DNA of 64,000 nucleotides, from positions 16,440-80,439 of the forward strand of contig NZ_JAUQWH010000017.1 of assembly GCF_030757795.1 (NCBI RefSeq), given 5' to 3'. This document shows positions 30,475 through 39,182 of this stretch, in pieces (position 1 is the first letter of the stretch; the number at the start of each line of letters is the position of its first letter). The position numbers were made by a program, and so were the translations under genes. The notes beneath the pieces were generated by a model. It searched no databases and was not told the origin of the DNA. It worked only from the letters and a program-made list of their open reading frames with translations. The DNA is from Actinoplanes oryzae (GTDB lineage: Bacteria; Actinomycetota; Actinomycetes; Mycobacteriales; Micromonosporaceae).

Positions 30475-31689
30475 ATGGCCGTACCCGAGAAACTGAGTGT
30501 CGCGCAGGCCCGCCGGATCGCGCTGGCCGCGCAGGGCTTCACCGATCCCGCGCCCGGCGGGGCCACCGACCTGCGCCATCTGCGGCGGGTGCTGCGGCGG
30601 CTGCACCTGATCCAGATGGACTCGGTCAACGTGCTCCAGCGGGCGCACTTCATGCCGCTCTACAGCCGGCTCGGGCCCTATCCGGCCGGGCTGCTCGAGC
30701 GCGCGGCCTATCGCCACCCGCGGGAGCTCTTCGAGTTCTGGGGGCACGAGGCGTCGCTGATCCGCGCCGATCTGCAGCCGCTCTTCCGGTGGCGGATGGC
30801 CCGCGCCCGCGACTACGCGTGGGGCGGCATGGTGCGCATCGCCAAGGAGCAGCCCGAGCTGGTCGCGCGGGTGCTGGGCGAGGTGCGCGACCGCGGGCCG
30901 ATCACCGCCGCGGAGATCGAGCACGACGTGCCCCGCAGCAAGGACCACTGGGGCTGGAACTGGTCGGCGGTCAAGCAGGCCCTGGAGTGGCTGTTCTTCA
31001 CGGGCGAGATCACGGCCGCCGAGCGGACGACGTCGTTCGCCCGCCGTTACGACCTCGCCGAGCGGGTGCTGCCGCGGGCCGTGCTCGACACCCCGACGCC
31101 GTCGGAGCAGGACGCCTTCCGGGCGCTGGTCGAGCACTCGGCGCGGGCGCTGGGCGTGGCCGCCGAGGCGGAGCTGCGCGACTATTTCCGGCTGCCGGTC
31201 GAGGGGTTCAAGCGGGCGGTGCGCGAGCTCGTCGAGGACAAGGTGCTGCTCCCGGTCACGGTCCAGGGCTGGAAGCCGCCGGTCCATCTGCACCACGAGG
31301 CCCGGCTGCCGCGCCGGGTGGGCGCCGCGACGCTGATCAGCCCTTTCGACCCGCTGGTGTGGGAGCGGGGGCGGACCGAGCGGCTGTTCGGCATGAACTA
31401 CCGCATCGAGATCTACGTGCCGGCGGCCCAGCGGCTCTACGGCTATTACGTGCTGCCGTTCCTGCAGGGCGACGCGCTGACGGCCCGGCTCGACCTCAAG
31501 GCCGATCGCAAGGCCGGCGTGCTCCGCATCCCCGCGGCGTGGCTGGAGCCGGAGGGCGACGCGGACGAGACGGCGGGTGCGCTGGCGGTCGAGCTACAGC
31601 GGCTCGCCGGCTGGCTGGGGCTCGGCGCGATCGAGGCGCCGGAGCGGGGCGACCTCGCGCCCGCGCTCACCGCGGCGCTCAAATCGTGA
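30475..31689 (+). CDS. winged-helix YcaQ/AlkX-type DNA glycosylase family protein
   Basis: 404 residues matching the HTH_42 (formerly DUF1006) family, now known to contain interstrand-crosslink and alkyl-DNA glycosylases such as AlkZ and YcaQ/AlkX. Near residue 47 the sequence HLIQMDSVNVLQRAH contains a Q-x-D triplet, the catalytic motif of the AlkX branch (AlkZ has Q-x-Q). WGHEASLI and the C-terminal ISPFDPLVWERGRTERLF are further family blocks. ATG 30475 is taken as the start. TAGCGT at about 30415 is a possible -10. Confidence 0.85.
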   Translation: MAVPEKLSVAQARRIALAAQGFTDPAPGGATDLRHLRRVLRRLHLIQMDSVNVLQRAHFMPLYSRLGPYPAGLLERAAYRHPRELFEFWGHEASLIRADLQPLFRWRMARARDYAWGGMVRIAKEQPELVARVLGEVRDRGPITAAEIEHDVPRSKDHWGWNWSAVKQALEWLFFTGEITAAERTTSFARRYDLAERVLPRAVLDTPTPSEQDAFRALVEHSARALGVAAEAELRDYFRLPVEGFKRAVRELVEDKVLLPVTVQGWKPPVHLHHEARLPRRVGAATLISPFDPLVWERGRTERLFGMNYRIEIYVPAAQRLYGYYVLPFLQGDALTARLDLKADRKAGVLRIPAAWLEPEGDADETAGALAVELQRLAGWLGLGAIEAPERGDLAPALTAALKS

Positions 31690-31726
31690 TCTTCGCTGGT
31701 TTCGCCCTCGGTGTAGCCTCGAAATC

Positions 31727-32230
31727 ATGACGGTGGAGAGCGACCAGGCCTGGGCGGGCTATCAGCCCTACCCCGAGCCGCAGGGTGATCGCTTCAGCCG
31801 TTTCCTCCAGCGCAAATGGCACGAATCGCCGGTCTGGCTGGCTCCCGCCGCCGCCCTGGTCTGCATGGCCGGCGCGGTGGGCTACACCTATGCCACCCAC
31901 CCGGCCGACGCGGAGCCCGGCGCGGCCCCCTCGTGCCTGCTGAAATACGTCACCGGCTTCATCTGCCCGGGCTGCGGCGGCACGCGCGCCGCGTGGTACC
32001 TGCTGCACGGCGACCTCCCGGCCGCCGCCCGCCACCACGCGCTGTTCGTGTTCGCGGTGCCCTTCCTGCTGTGGATGTATGTGGCCTGGGCCGGCCGCCG
32101 CGTCTTCGGCTGGAACCTGCCGCAGCTCACCCTCTCGCCCCGGGTGCTCGGCACATTCATCGCCGTGTGGGGCGTCTGGAGCGTGCTCCGCAATCTTCCG
32201 TGGGCGCCCTTCACCTACCTCTACGTCTGA
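31727..32230 (+). CDS. DUF2752 membrane protein
   Basis: 167 residues with three hydrophobic segments and the DUF2752 signature FICPGCGGTRAAWYLL, whose CPxCG pair may bind a metal or form a redox pair. The function is unknown. TAGCCT at 31714-31719 lies 7 nt before ATG 31727, indicating a leaderless mRNA. It occupies the position just before dapA where many actinobacteria carry thyX. Confidence 0.85.
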   Translation: MTVESDQAWAGYQPYPEPQGDRFSRFLQRKWHESPVWLAPAAALVCMAGAVGYTYATHPADAEPGAAPSCLLKYVTGFICPGCGGTRAAWYLLHGDLPAAARHHALFVFAVPFLLWMYVAWAGRRVFGWNLPQLTLSPRVLGTFIAVWGVWSVLRNLPWAPFTYLYV

Positions 32231-32271
32231 GCCCCGGAGCGCCTCCGCGCCTCGTCCGATAAGTTGTTCTC

Positions 32272-33168
32272 ATGACGCACGACCCCGTACGGCCCTTCGG
32301 GCGCTTGGTGACCGCCATGGTGACCCCCTTCACCGCCGACGGCTCCCTCGACCTCGACGCGGCCGGCTCGCTGGCGGAGTGGCTCGTCGACGAGCAGGGC
32401 CACGACGCGCTGGTGATCAGCGGCACCGGCGGGGAGTCGCCCACGACCAGCGACGCCGAGAAGGAGGCGCTGCTGCGGGTCGTGGGGGAGGCCGTCGGCG
32501 ACCGGGCGCGCGTCCTGGCCGGCGTGGGGACCAACAACACCGCGCACACCGTGGAGCTGGCGCGCACCGCCGAGAAGGCCGGGGCGCACGGGCTGCTGGT
32601 GGTCACCCCCTACTACAACAAGCCTCCGCAGGCGGGTCTGATCAGCCACTTCACCACCGTGGCCGACGCGACCGGGCTGCCCGTGCTGCTCTACGACATC
32701 CCGCACCGCTCCGGCGTGCCGATCCAGACCGAGACTCTCGTCCGGCTGGCCGAGCACCCGAACATCGTGGGCGTGAAGGACGCGAAGGGCGACATCGCGG
32801 CCACCTCGGACGTGCTGCGGCGCACCGATCTGGCGTACTACTCGGGGGAGGATTCCGCGACGCTGCCGCTGCTGTCGATCGGCGCGGTCGGCGTGGTGGG
32901 CACCTCGACGCACTTCGTGGGCCCGCGGACCAAGGAGATGATCCTGGCGTACGAGGGGGGCGACGTCGCCCGGGCGCTGGAGCTGCACCGGCAGATGCTG
33001 CCGCTCTACACCGGGATCTTCCGCACGCAGGGCACGATCCTCGTCAAGGCGGGCCTGCGCGCCCTGGGCCGGCCGGCCGGTCCCGTGCGGCCGCCGCTGG
33101 TCGACGCCACCGACGCGGAGCTGGACCAACTGCGCCGGGACGCCTCGGCGGCCGGCGTGGACCTCTGA
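32272..33168 (+). CDS. dapA: 4-hydroxy-tetrahydrodipicolinate synthase
   Basis: 298 residues, a TIM-barrel class I aldolase. GTGGESPTTSDAEKEALL is the substrate loop, YYNKPPQAGLISHF holds the catalytic Tyr, and GVKDAKGD holds the Schiff-base Lys. It condenses aspartate semialdehyde with pyruvate in the lysine/DAP pathway. TAAGTT at 32260-32265 lies 6 nt before ATG 32272, so the mRNA should be leaderless. RNase J follows 18 bp later, the usual actinobacterial order. Confidence 0.96.
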   Translation: MTHDPVRPFGRLVTAMVTPFTADGSLDLDAAGSLAEWLVDEQGHDALVISGTGGESPTTSDAEKEALLRVVGEAVGDRARVLAGVGTNNTAHTVELARTAEKAGAHGLLVVTPYYNKPPQAGLISHFTTVADATGLPVLLYDIPHRSGVPIQTETLVRLAEHPNIVGVKDAKGDIAATSDVLRRTDLAYYSGEDSATLPLLSIGAVGVVGTSTHFVGPRTKEMILAYEGGDVARALELHRQMLPLYTGIFRTQGTILVKAGLRALGRPAGPVRPPLVDATDAELDQLRRDASAAGVDL

Positions 33169-33186
33169 CAAGACGGAAAGAATTAC

Positions 33187-34875
33187 ATGAGCCAAGCGCA
33201 CGTCGAGCTGAGCCCGCCCCCGCCGCTGCCCGAGGGCGCCCTGCGCGTCATACCGCTCGGCGGTCTCGGCGCCATCGGACGCAACATGACCGTCTACGAG
33301 TACGACGGCAAGTTGCTGGTCGTCGACTGCGGCGTGCTGTTCCCCGACGTGGAGCAGCCCGGCGTCGACCTCATCCTGCCCGACTTCGCGCCCATCCTGG
33401 ACCGCCTCGACCAGGTGCAGGCGATCGTGCTCACCCACGGGCACGAGGACCACATCGGCGCCGTGCCCTACCTGCTCGCGCACAAGCCGGACATCCCGCT
33501 GGTCGGCTCCGAGTTCACGCTCGCGCTGGTGGAGGCCAAGCTGGCCGAGCGCCGGCTCGACCCCTACACTCTGACCGTACGCGAGGGGCAGGTCGAGCGG
33601 CTCGGACCGTTCGAGTGCGAGTTCTTCGCCGTGAACCACTCGATCCCGGACGCGCTGGCGGTCGCCGTGCGTACCCCCGCGGGCCTGGTCCTGCACACCG
33701 GCGACTTCAAGATGGACCAGGTGCCGCTGGACGGGCGGATCACCGACCTGGCCGGCTTCGCGCGGCTCGGCATGGAGGGCGTGGACCTGCTGCTCTCCGA
33801 CTCGACGAACGCCGAGATCCCCGGGTTCGTGGCGCCGGAGCGCGACATCGGCCCGGTGCTCAACTCGATCTTCGCCAAGGCGCGCGGGCGCATCATCGTG
33901 GCCAGCTTCGCGTCGCACGTGCACCGGGTGCAGCAGGTGTTCGACGCCGCGTACGAGTACGACCGCAAGGTCGCCCTGATCGGCCGCTCGATGGTCCGCA
34001 ACATGGGCATCGCCCGCGACCTGGGCCTGCTCAACATCCCGGACGGCCTGCTGGTCAGCCTGGACGAGGCCACCCACCTGCCCGGCGACGAGGTCGTCTT
34101 CATGTCGACGGGCTCGCAGGGTGAGCCGATGAGCGCCCTGGGCCGGATGTCCACCGGCGACCACCGGCACATCACGATCGAGTCCGGCGACACGGTCGTG
34201 CTGGCCAGCTCGCTGGTGCCGGGCAACGAGACCAGCGTCTACCGCGTGATCAACCAGCTGGCCCGGGCCGGCGCCACGGTCGTGCACAAGGAGACCGCCA
34301 AGGTGCATGTCTCCGGGCACGCGCCCGCCGGCGAGCTGCTGTACCTGCTCAACGTGGTGCGGCCGAGCAACCTCATGCCCGTACACGGGGAATGGCGGCA
34401 CCTGCGCGCCCACGCCCAGCTCGGCATCGACTCCGGCGTCGCGCCGGACCGCGTCGTGCTCTGCGAGGACGGCGACGTCGTGGACCTGGTCGAGGGGCAC
34501 GCGCGGCACGTGGGCCGGGTCAAGAACCGCTACGTGTACGTCGACGGGCTCGCCGTGGGCGACGTCAGCGAGTCGCTGCTGACCGAGCGGCGCATCCTCG
34601 GCGACGGCGGCTTCATCTCGGCCACCGTGGTGATCGACTCGGTCACCGGCAAGGTCGTCGGCGAGCCGTCGATCATGGCGAAGGGCTTCTCGGAGGACCC
34701 CGAGGCCTTCAATCCGGTGATCCCCTTGCTGACCGCCGCGCTGCACCGCTCGGCCGAGGACGGCATCACCGACACGCACCAGTTGCAGCAGGTCGTGCGG
34801 CGTACGGTGGGCCGCTGGGTCAACGACGCCTATCGCCGCCGGCCGATGATCGTGCCGACGGTCGTCGAGGTCTGA
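33187..34875 (+). CDS. rnj: ribonuclease J
   Basis: 562 residues. A metallo-beta-lactamase domain with the zinc motif LTHGHEDHIGA, then HTGDFKMDQ and LSDSTNAEIPG, is followed by the beta-CASP domain (MSTGSQGEPMSAL; ASSLVPGNE) and a short C-terminal domain. The enzyme has 5'-3' exonuclease and endonuclease activity in RNA decay and rRNA maturation. An ACGGAAAG SD precedes ATG 33187. A T-rich stretch follows the stop, but no convincing hairpin. Confidence 0.95.
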   Translation: MSQAHVELSPPPPLPEGALRVIPLGGLGAIGRNMTVYEYDGKLLVVDCGVLFPDVEQPGVDLILPDFAPILDRLDQVQAIVLTHGHEDHIGAVPYLLAHKPDIPLVGSEFTLALVEAKLAERRLDPYTLTVREGQVERLGPFECEFFAVNHSIPDALAVAVRTPAGLVLHTGDFKMDQVPLDGRITDLAGFARLGMEGVDLLLSDSTNAEIPGFVAPERDIGPVLNSIFAKARGRIIVASFASHVHRVQQVFDAAYEYDRKVALIGRSMVRNMGIARDLGLLNIPDGLLVSLDEATHLPGDEVVFMSTGSQGEPMSALGRMSTGDHRHITIESGDTVVLASSLVPGNETSVYRVINQLARAGATVVHKETAKVHVSGHAPAGELLYLLNVVRPSNLMPVHGEWRHLRAHAQLGIDSGVAPDRVVLCEDGDVVDLVEGHARHVGRVKNRYVYVDGLAVGDVSESLLTERRILGDGGFISATVVIDSVTGKVVGEPSIMAKGFSEDPEAFNPVIPLLTAALHRSAEDGITDTHQLQQVVRRTVGRWVNDAYRRRPMIVPTVVEV

Positions 34876-34922
34876 CCGCCCTTTTTTGAACTCTTCGCCG
34901 CTCCCCCTCGTATCGATGGGCA

Positions 34923-34944
34923 CGGCACCGCCCCCACGGTGCCG
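34923..34944 (+). promoter_or_regulatory. small hairpin in the 5' region of the S1 protease gene
   Basis: CGGCACC (34923-34929) pairs with GGTGCCG (34938-34944) around an 8-nt loop, ending 20 nt before the start codon. It could be a leader stem that stabilises the mRNA or part of the promoter region; nothing decides which. Confidence 0.3.
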
Positions 34945-34964
34945 CGATGCGAGGGGAGTAGCGA

Positions 34965-36284
34965 ATGCAGCGCAGAACGGTCGTCGCGATCGCGGCGACG
35001 GTGACGGCAGCGGGCGCGGCGGTGGCCTTCACCCTGCCGTCCATGGCGGGCACCAACGACTCGGCCGGCGGCGCCACGCCGCAGGCATCGGGCGCGGTGG
35101 CCCCGCAGCTGCTGGACGCGATGAAGCGGGACCTCGGTCTCGACGCGAGTGACGCCACCGCCCGCATCAAGCGCGCCGCGTGGGCCAGCGGGGTGTCGGC
35201 CCAGCTGCGCAGCCAGACCGGCGACGCGTACGGCGGCTCGTGGCTGGCCAAGGACGGCACCACGCTGAACATCGCGATCACCGACCCCGGGCTCGCCGAG
35301 GTCGTCAAGGCCACCGGCGCCGTGCCGAAGGTCGTCTCGCGCAGCGTCGCCCAGCTCGACAAGGCCAAGCAGGCCCTCGACACCACCGCGGTGAAGTCCG
35401 ACCAGGACCTGCCCGGCTGGTACGTCGACGTGGCCGCCAACAAGGTCGTCATCCAGGCCCTGCCGAACGACGACGACCACGCCTGGGAGCTGGCCGAGGA
35501 CGCCGGCCTGCCGAAGTCCGCCGTCGACGTGGTGACCGTCAAGTCGGCGCCGCGCACCTTCGCCGCCGACGTGATCGGCGCCCAGCCCTACTTCGTCGAC
35601 CTCGGCGGCGGCCAGCAGGCCCGCTGCTCGATCGGCTTCGCGGTCGAGGGCGGCTTCGTCACGGCCGGCCACTGCGGCGCCGAGGGCACGCCGACCATCG
35701 ACTTCGAGGGCGACGCCCAGGGCGAGGTCGCCGCGTCGGTCTTCCCGGGCAACGCCGACATGGGCTTCGTCCAGACCGGCGCCGACGTGCCGCTGCAGCC
35801 CTTCGTCGACGACTTCGACGGCAACGCCCTCCCGGTGGCGGGCAGCACCGAGGCCCCGGTCGGCGCGGCGGTCTGCCGCTCCGGCTCCACGACGGGCACC
35901 TTCTGCGGCACCATCCTCGCCAAGAACCAGACGGTCAACTACCCGGAGGGGTCGGTCACCGGCCTCACCCGGACGAACGTCTGCGCCGAGGGCGGCGACT
36001 CCGGCGGCCCGTGGCTCTCCGGCGACCAGGCCCAGGGCGTCACGTCCGGCGGCTCGGGCGACTGCACGACCGGCGGCGAGACCTTCTTCCAGCCGATCAC
36101 CGAGATCCTCGAGACCAACAACCTGACCCTGCTGACCACGACGGCAGGCTCGGGCGGCGGCGCGGCCCCGACCCCGACGGCCACGGCGACCACCGAGCCG
36201 CCCGTCGAGGCCACGACCCCGCCGGCGGACAACGGCAACCAGGGCGGCGGCCACCACCGCCGGGGCCACCGCCACGGCAACTAG
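34965..36284 (+). CDS. secreted S1-family serine protease (alpha-lytic protease/streptogrisin type) with pro-region
   Basis: 439 residues. A Sec signal (MQRRTVVAIAATVTAAGAAV) is followed by an alpha-lytic-type propeptide (about 45-200) and a chymotrypsin-fold domain with His about 236 in TAGHCG, Asp about 265 in GNADMGF and Ser about 346 in EGGDSGGPW. Six cysteines allow disulfides. The C-terminal 45 residues are a Pro/Thr/Glu linker ending in the basic, histidine-rich HHRRGHRHGN. GAGGGGAG precedes ATG 34965. The propeptide implies secretion as a zymogen. Confidence 0.93.
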   Translation: MQRRTVVAIAATVTAAGAAVAFTLPSMAGTNDSAGGATPQASGAVAPQLLDAMKRDLGLDASDATARIKRAAWASGVSAQLRSQTGDAYGGSWLAKDGTTLNIAITDPGLAEVVKATGAVPKVVSRSVAQLDKAKQALDTTAVKSDQDLPGWYVDVAANKVVIQALPNDDDHAWELAEDAGLPKSAVDVVTVKSAPRTFAADVIGAQPYFVDLGGGQQARCSIGFAVEGGFVTAGHCGAEGTPTIDFEGDAQGEVAASVFPGNADMGFVQTGADVPLQPFVDDFDGNALPVAGSTEAPVGAAVCRSGSTTGTFCGTILAKNQTVNYPEGSVTGLTRTNVCAEGGDSGGPWLSGDQAQGVTSGGSGDCTTGGETFFQPITEILETNNLTLLTTTAGSGGGAAPTPTATATTEPPVEATTPPADNGNQGGGHHRRGHRHGN

Positions 36285-36299
36285 TAACCACCGAGATCG

Positions 36300-36339
36300 T
36301 GCTGCCCGCGTGAGTCATCCTCCGGCTCACGCGGGCAGC
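36300..36339. terminator. hairpin between convergent genes (bidirectional terminator-like)
   Basis: A perfect 14-bp inverted repeat, GCTGCCCGCGTGAG (36301-36314) with its complement at 36326-36339 and an 11-nt loop, lies between the protease gene and the convergent reductase gene. No T run follows on either strand, so termination may need help or be partial. Confidence 0.65.
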
Positions 36340-36343
36340 GCTG

Positions 36344-37342
36344 CTAGACCAGACCCAGGGCGAGCAGGCTGTTGGCCGTGTCGACCACCGATTCGGCAGC
36401 CGGCCGGGTCCGCCAGCCGAGCAGCTTCTCGGCGTGCCCGGCGCTCAACCGGGTGCGCACGCCGAGGCTGGGCACCATTTGGTCCATCTCGGCATTGAAC
36501 GGCGCGGCGGCGCGGACCACCCAGTCCGGCAGCCGGCGCAGCGACACCTTCGCCGCCCGGGCGCCCAGCCGATCGCGCAGGATCGCCGCCATCTCCCGGA
36601 ACCACAGGAAGTCGCCGGCGGCTATGAACCGCTGCCCGGCGGCGGCGGGGGCGGTCATGGCCTCGGCGTGCAGGACGGCCAGATCGCGGACGTCGACGAT
36701 CGAGTAGCCCATGCGCGGCAGGACCGGCATCTTGCCCGTCAGCATCAGCCGGATCAGCCACACCGAGGGGGACAGGTCCTCGTCGAGCGTGGGGCCCTGG
36801 ATGTTCGCGGGCAGCACGGTGGTCAGCTCGGGCCCGTCCGCCCAGGCGCGGACGGTTCGCCACGCGTCCTGCTCGGCCAGCGTCTTCGCCCGCGGGTAGA
36901 CGTAGCGGGGCTTGTCGGGCAGGTCGGTCCAGGTGCTTTCGTCGGCCGGCGCCCCCGGGTGGGCGGGCATCGCGGCCGCCGTCGAGGACGTCAGGACCAC
37001 CCGGCGTACGCCGGCTCGCCGTGCCGCCTCAAGGACCCGGCGGGTGCCTTCCCGGGCCGGGGTGGTGATGTCCTGTCCGCGATGTTCGCCCACCGGCATC
37101 GGTGACGCGGTGTGCACCACGTAGTGCATGCCTTCGGCGGCCGCGTCCCAGCCGTGGTCGCTCAGCAGGTCCGCGGCGACGAACGTCAGGTCTCCCTCGG
37201 CCGCCAGTTTCTTCCGTACGGCGTTGCCTCGCCCCGGGTTCCGCAACGTCGCCCGTACCCGGTAGCCCCGGCCGAGAAGCTCCCGCACGACATGACCCGC
37301 CACGTAACCGGACCCGCCGGTGACCAGAACCGATGCGCTCAT
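36344..37342 (-). CDS. NAD(P)-dependent epimerase/dehydratase (dihydroflavonol-4-reductase-like SDR)
   Basis: 332 residues of the extended SDR family. The N-terminal cofactor motif is VLVTGGSGYVAGHVV; TSSTAAAM and YPRAK supply the catalytic Ser and the YxxxK pair. It resembles DFR-like reductases acting on small carbonyl compounds; the substrate is unknown. It is divergent from an XRE/MmyB-type regulator with 86 bp between them. This is a common arrangement in actinobacteria, where the regulator is thought to control its SDR neighbour. Confidence 0.9.
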   Translation of the reverse strand: MSASVLVTGGSGYVAGHVVRELLGRGYRVRATLRNPGRGNAVRKKLAAEGDLTFVAADLLSDHGWDAAAEGMHYVVHTASPMPVGEHRGQDITTPAREGTRRVLEAARRAGVRRVVLTSSTAAAMPAHPGAPADESTWTDLPDKPRYVYPRAKTLAEQDAWRTVRAWADGPELTTVLPANIQGPTLDEDLSPSVWLIRLMLTGKMPVLPRMGYSIVDVRDLAVLHAEAMTAPAAAGQRFIAAGDFLWFREMAAILRDRLGARAAKVSLRRLPDWVVRAAAPFNAEMDQMVPSLGVRTRLSAGHAEKLLGWRTRPAAESVVDTANSLLALGLV

Positions 37343-37428
37343 ACCGAGAACCGTCGCCGGGCCGGGGCCCGGTATCCAGAGACCGTGAGTCTGTGGATGA
37401 GCCGCTCGGGCCTGCGTAGCCTCGGATC

Positions 37429-38280
37429 ATGGACAGACGGGCGCTGGCGGCGTTTCTGCGCGGTCACCGGGAGCGGATCAGTCCCGGCGATGTGGGACTT
37501 CCGGCCGGCACCCGGCGCCGCACGCCCGGGCTGCGCCGGGAGGAGGTCGCCCAGCTGGCGATGATCTCGGTCGACCACTACAGCCGTCTGGAGCAGGGCC
37601 GGAGCCGCCATCCCTCCCGGGCGGTGCTGAACGGGATCGCCCGCGCGCTGCGGCTGTCCGGGCAGGAGCGGGAGCACCTGTTCCGGCTGGCCGGGCAGGC
37701 GGAGGCCCGGAGCGCCGACGGGCCCGACGAGGAGGTGCCGGCCGGCACCCTGCAGCTGGTGGACAGGATGACGGACGCCGGCGTCGTGGTGCTGGACGGG
37801 GGCTGCCGGGTGCTGGCCTGGAACCCGCTGGCGGCCGCGCTCTTCGAGGACTTCTCCGCGCTGGGCGCCGGCGACCGCAACATCGTCCGCAGATACTTCC
37901 TGCACCCCGACCCGTCGAAACGCGGCTACGGGATGGGGGACTCGCCGCTGTTCGCGCGGACCGCGGTCAGCTATCTGCGCGTCGCCGCGACGCGTTATCC
38001 GCACCACGAGGAGATCCACGGTCTGATCCGCGACCTGCTCGCCGCGAGCCCCGAGTTCGCCGGGCTCTGGCGCGATCAGGAGGTGCACATCGACCATCAC
38101 AGCCACCAGGTGATCGAGCACCCGGCGGTCGGACGGCTGGAACTCGACTTCGAGGTCCTCACCCTGCCCGGCCGCGACCAGCAGGTGGTCATGGTCACCG
38201 CCGAGCCGGGCTCACCGGTCCATCGCGCCCTCGAACTCCTCCGCGTCATCGGCACGCAGGACTTCTCCGCGCCCCGCTGA
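37429..38280 (+). CDS. XRE-family regulator with MmyB-type ligand-binding domain
   Basis: 283 residues. The N-terminal HTH (about 15-80) has RTPGLRREEVAQLAMISVDHYSR, given here in parts: PGLRREEVAQLA, then VDHYSRLEQGR. The MmyB ligand-binding domain (about 100-275) has VLAWNPLAAALF, LRVAATRYPHHE, LAASPEFAGLW and HPAVGRLELDFEVL. TAGCCT at 37417-37422 lies 6 nt before ATG 37429, so it is leaderless. It probably controls the divergent reductase. The same ligand-binding domain recurs without an HTH in the gene at 46176-47012. Confidence 0.92.
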   Translation: MDRRALAAFLRGHRERISPGDVGLPAGTRRRTPGLRREEVAQLAMISVDHYSRLEQGRSRHPSRAVLNGIARALRLSGQEREHLFRLAGQAEARSADGPDEEVPAGTLQLVDRMTDAGVVVLDGGCRVLAWNPLAAALFEDFSALGAGDRNIVRRYFLHPDPSKRGYGMGDSPLFARTAVSYLRVAATRYPHHEEIHGLIRDLLAASPEFAGLWRDQEVHIDHHSHQVIEHPAVGRLELDFEVLTLPGRDQQVVMVTAEPGSPVHRALELLRVIGTQDFSAPR

Positions 38281-38328
38281 GTACGGCAACTCAGCCCGGC
38301 CTCGCCGCGGCTGGCTACCGTGGGACGC

Positions 38329-38697
38329 GTGTTCTACCACTTGGTGATCTGGTTCGCCGTCGGGGCGCACTTCGCGTTCCTGGCGTTCGGCGTCTTCGGC
38401 GGGTTTCTGGCGTGGCGCTGGCCGCGGGTGCTCTGGGTGCAGATCATCGCCGCCACCTGGCTGCTGGTCATCGTGGTGTTCGGGCTCTACTGCCCGCTCA
38501 CCTGGCTCGAGGACCGCGCCCGGGAGGAGCTGGGCGAGCCGCCGCTGGTGGGCGGCTTCCTCGACAACCATGTCGCGGGGATCTTCTACCCCCACGGGTA
38601 CGAGTGGGTGGCCCAGCTCGTCGTCGCGGTCCTGATCATCGTCTCGTGGACGGGTTTCGCCCTGCGCCGGCGCAAGAAGGCCGCTATTGCCGCTTGA
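38329..38697 (+). CDS. DUF2784 membrane protein
   Basis: 122 residues with three hydrophobic helices and the family blocks LAFGVFGGFLAWRWPRVLW, YCPLTWLEDRAREELG and GGFLDNHVAGIFYP. The function is unknown. TACCGT at 38316-38321 lies 7 nt before GTG 38329, which favours that start over the in-frame GTG 38320. The 3' end overlaps the convergent YbjN gene by 14 bp. Confidence 0.85.
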   Translation: MFYHLVIWFAVGAHFAFLAFGVFGGFLAWRWPRVLWVQIIAATWLLVIVVFGLYCPLTWLEDRAREELGEPPLVGGFLDNHVAGIFYPHGYEWVAQLVVAVLIIVSWTGFALRRRKKAAIAA

Positions 38698-39106
38698 GCT
38701 CCTGGACGGCCTCGGCCAGCTCGATGCCCGTGGCGATGCCGCAGACCATGACCTGGTCGAGCTGCGCGGGCGTGACGCCGTGCTCGAAGTCGGCGCCGAC
38801 CTCGCCGATGACGCGGACGATGCCGTCGTCGCCGGTGTGGACGTAGGCCTTGGGCCAGAGCCGGTCGTGGTTCCAGGCGTTGCAGAAGGCGTAGAGCCGG
38901 GGCACGTCGTCGACGGTGAAGCCGGCGTGGGTGAGGACTCTCACCTGGAAGATCTCCTGCTTCTGGCCCAGCCGGAAGAAGTAGATCAGGCACCCCTGCC
39001 AGTTGCCGCCGATGTCACCGTCCTCGTCGACGAAGTGCGCGAACTCGCGCGCCTTGAGGGCGTCGACGATCATGTCGTGGCTCAGCGGCTGCGGCACGGC
39101 GGACAT
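38684..39106 (-). CDS. YbjN-domain protein
   Basis: 140 residues with VDEDGDIGGNWQGCLIYFF, then FQVRVLTHAG and YAFCNAWNHDRLWPKAYV, matching the YbjN/type III secretion chaperone-like fold common in actinobacteria. No enzymatic residues are evident. On the minus strand TACGAT (39119-39114) lies 7 nt before ATG 39106, favouring it over ATG 39124. It diverges from ftsK with only 76 bp between starts. Confidence 0.87.
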   Translation of the reverse strand: MSAVPQPLSHDMIVDALKAREFAHFVDEDGDIGGNWQGCLIYFFRLGQKQEIFQVRVLTHAGFTVDDVPRLYAFCNAWNHDRLWPKAYVHTGDDGIVRVIGEVGADFEHGVTPAQLDQVMVCGIATGIELAEAVQELKRQ

Positions 39107-39182
39107 GACAACGATCGTAGTCATCGGGAAAAGCCGGTGCGGCGCGCGTCCCCACCGGCGCGGCACGGTTACGGTATGGGGC

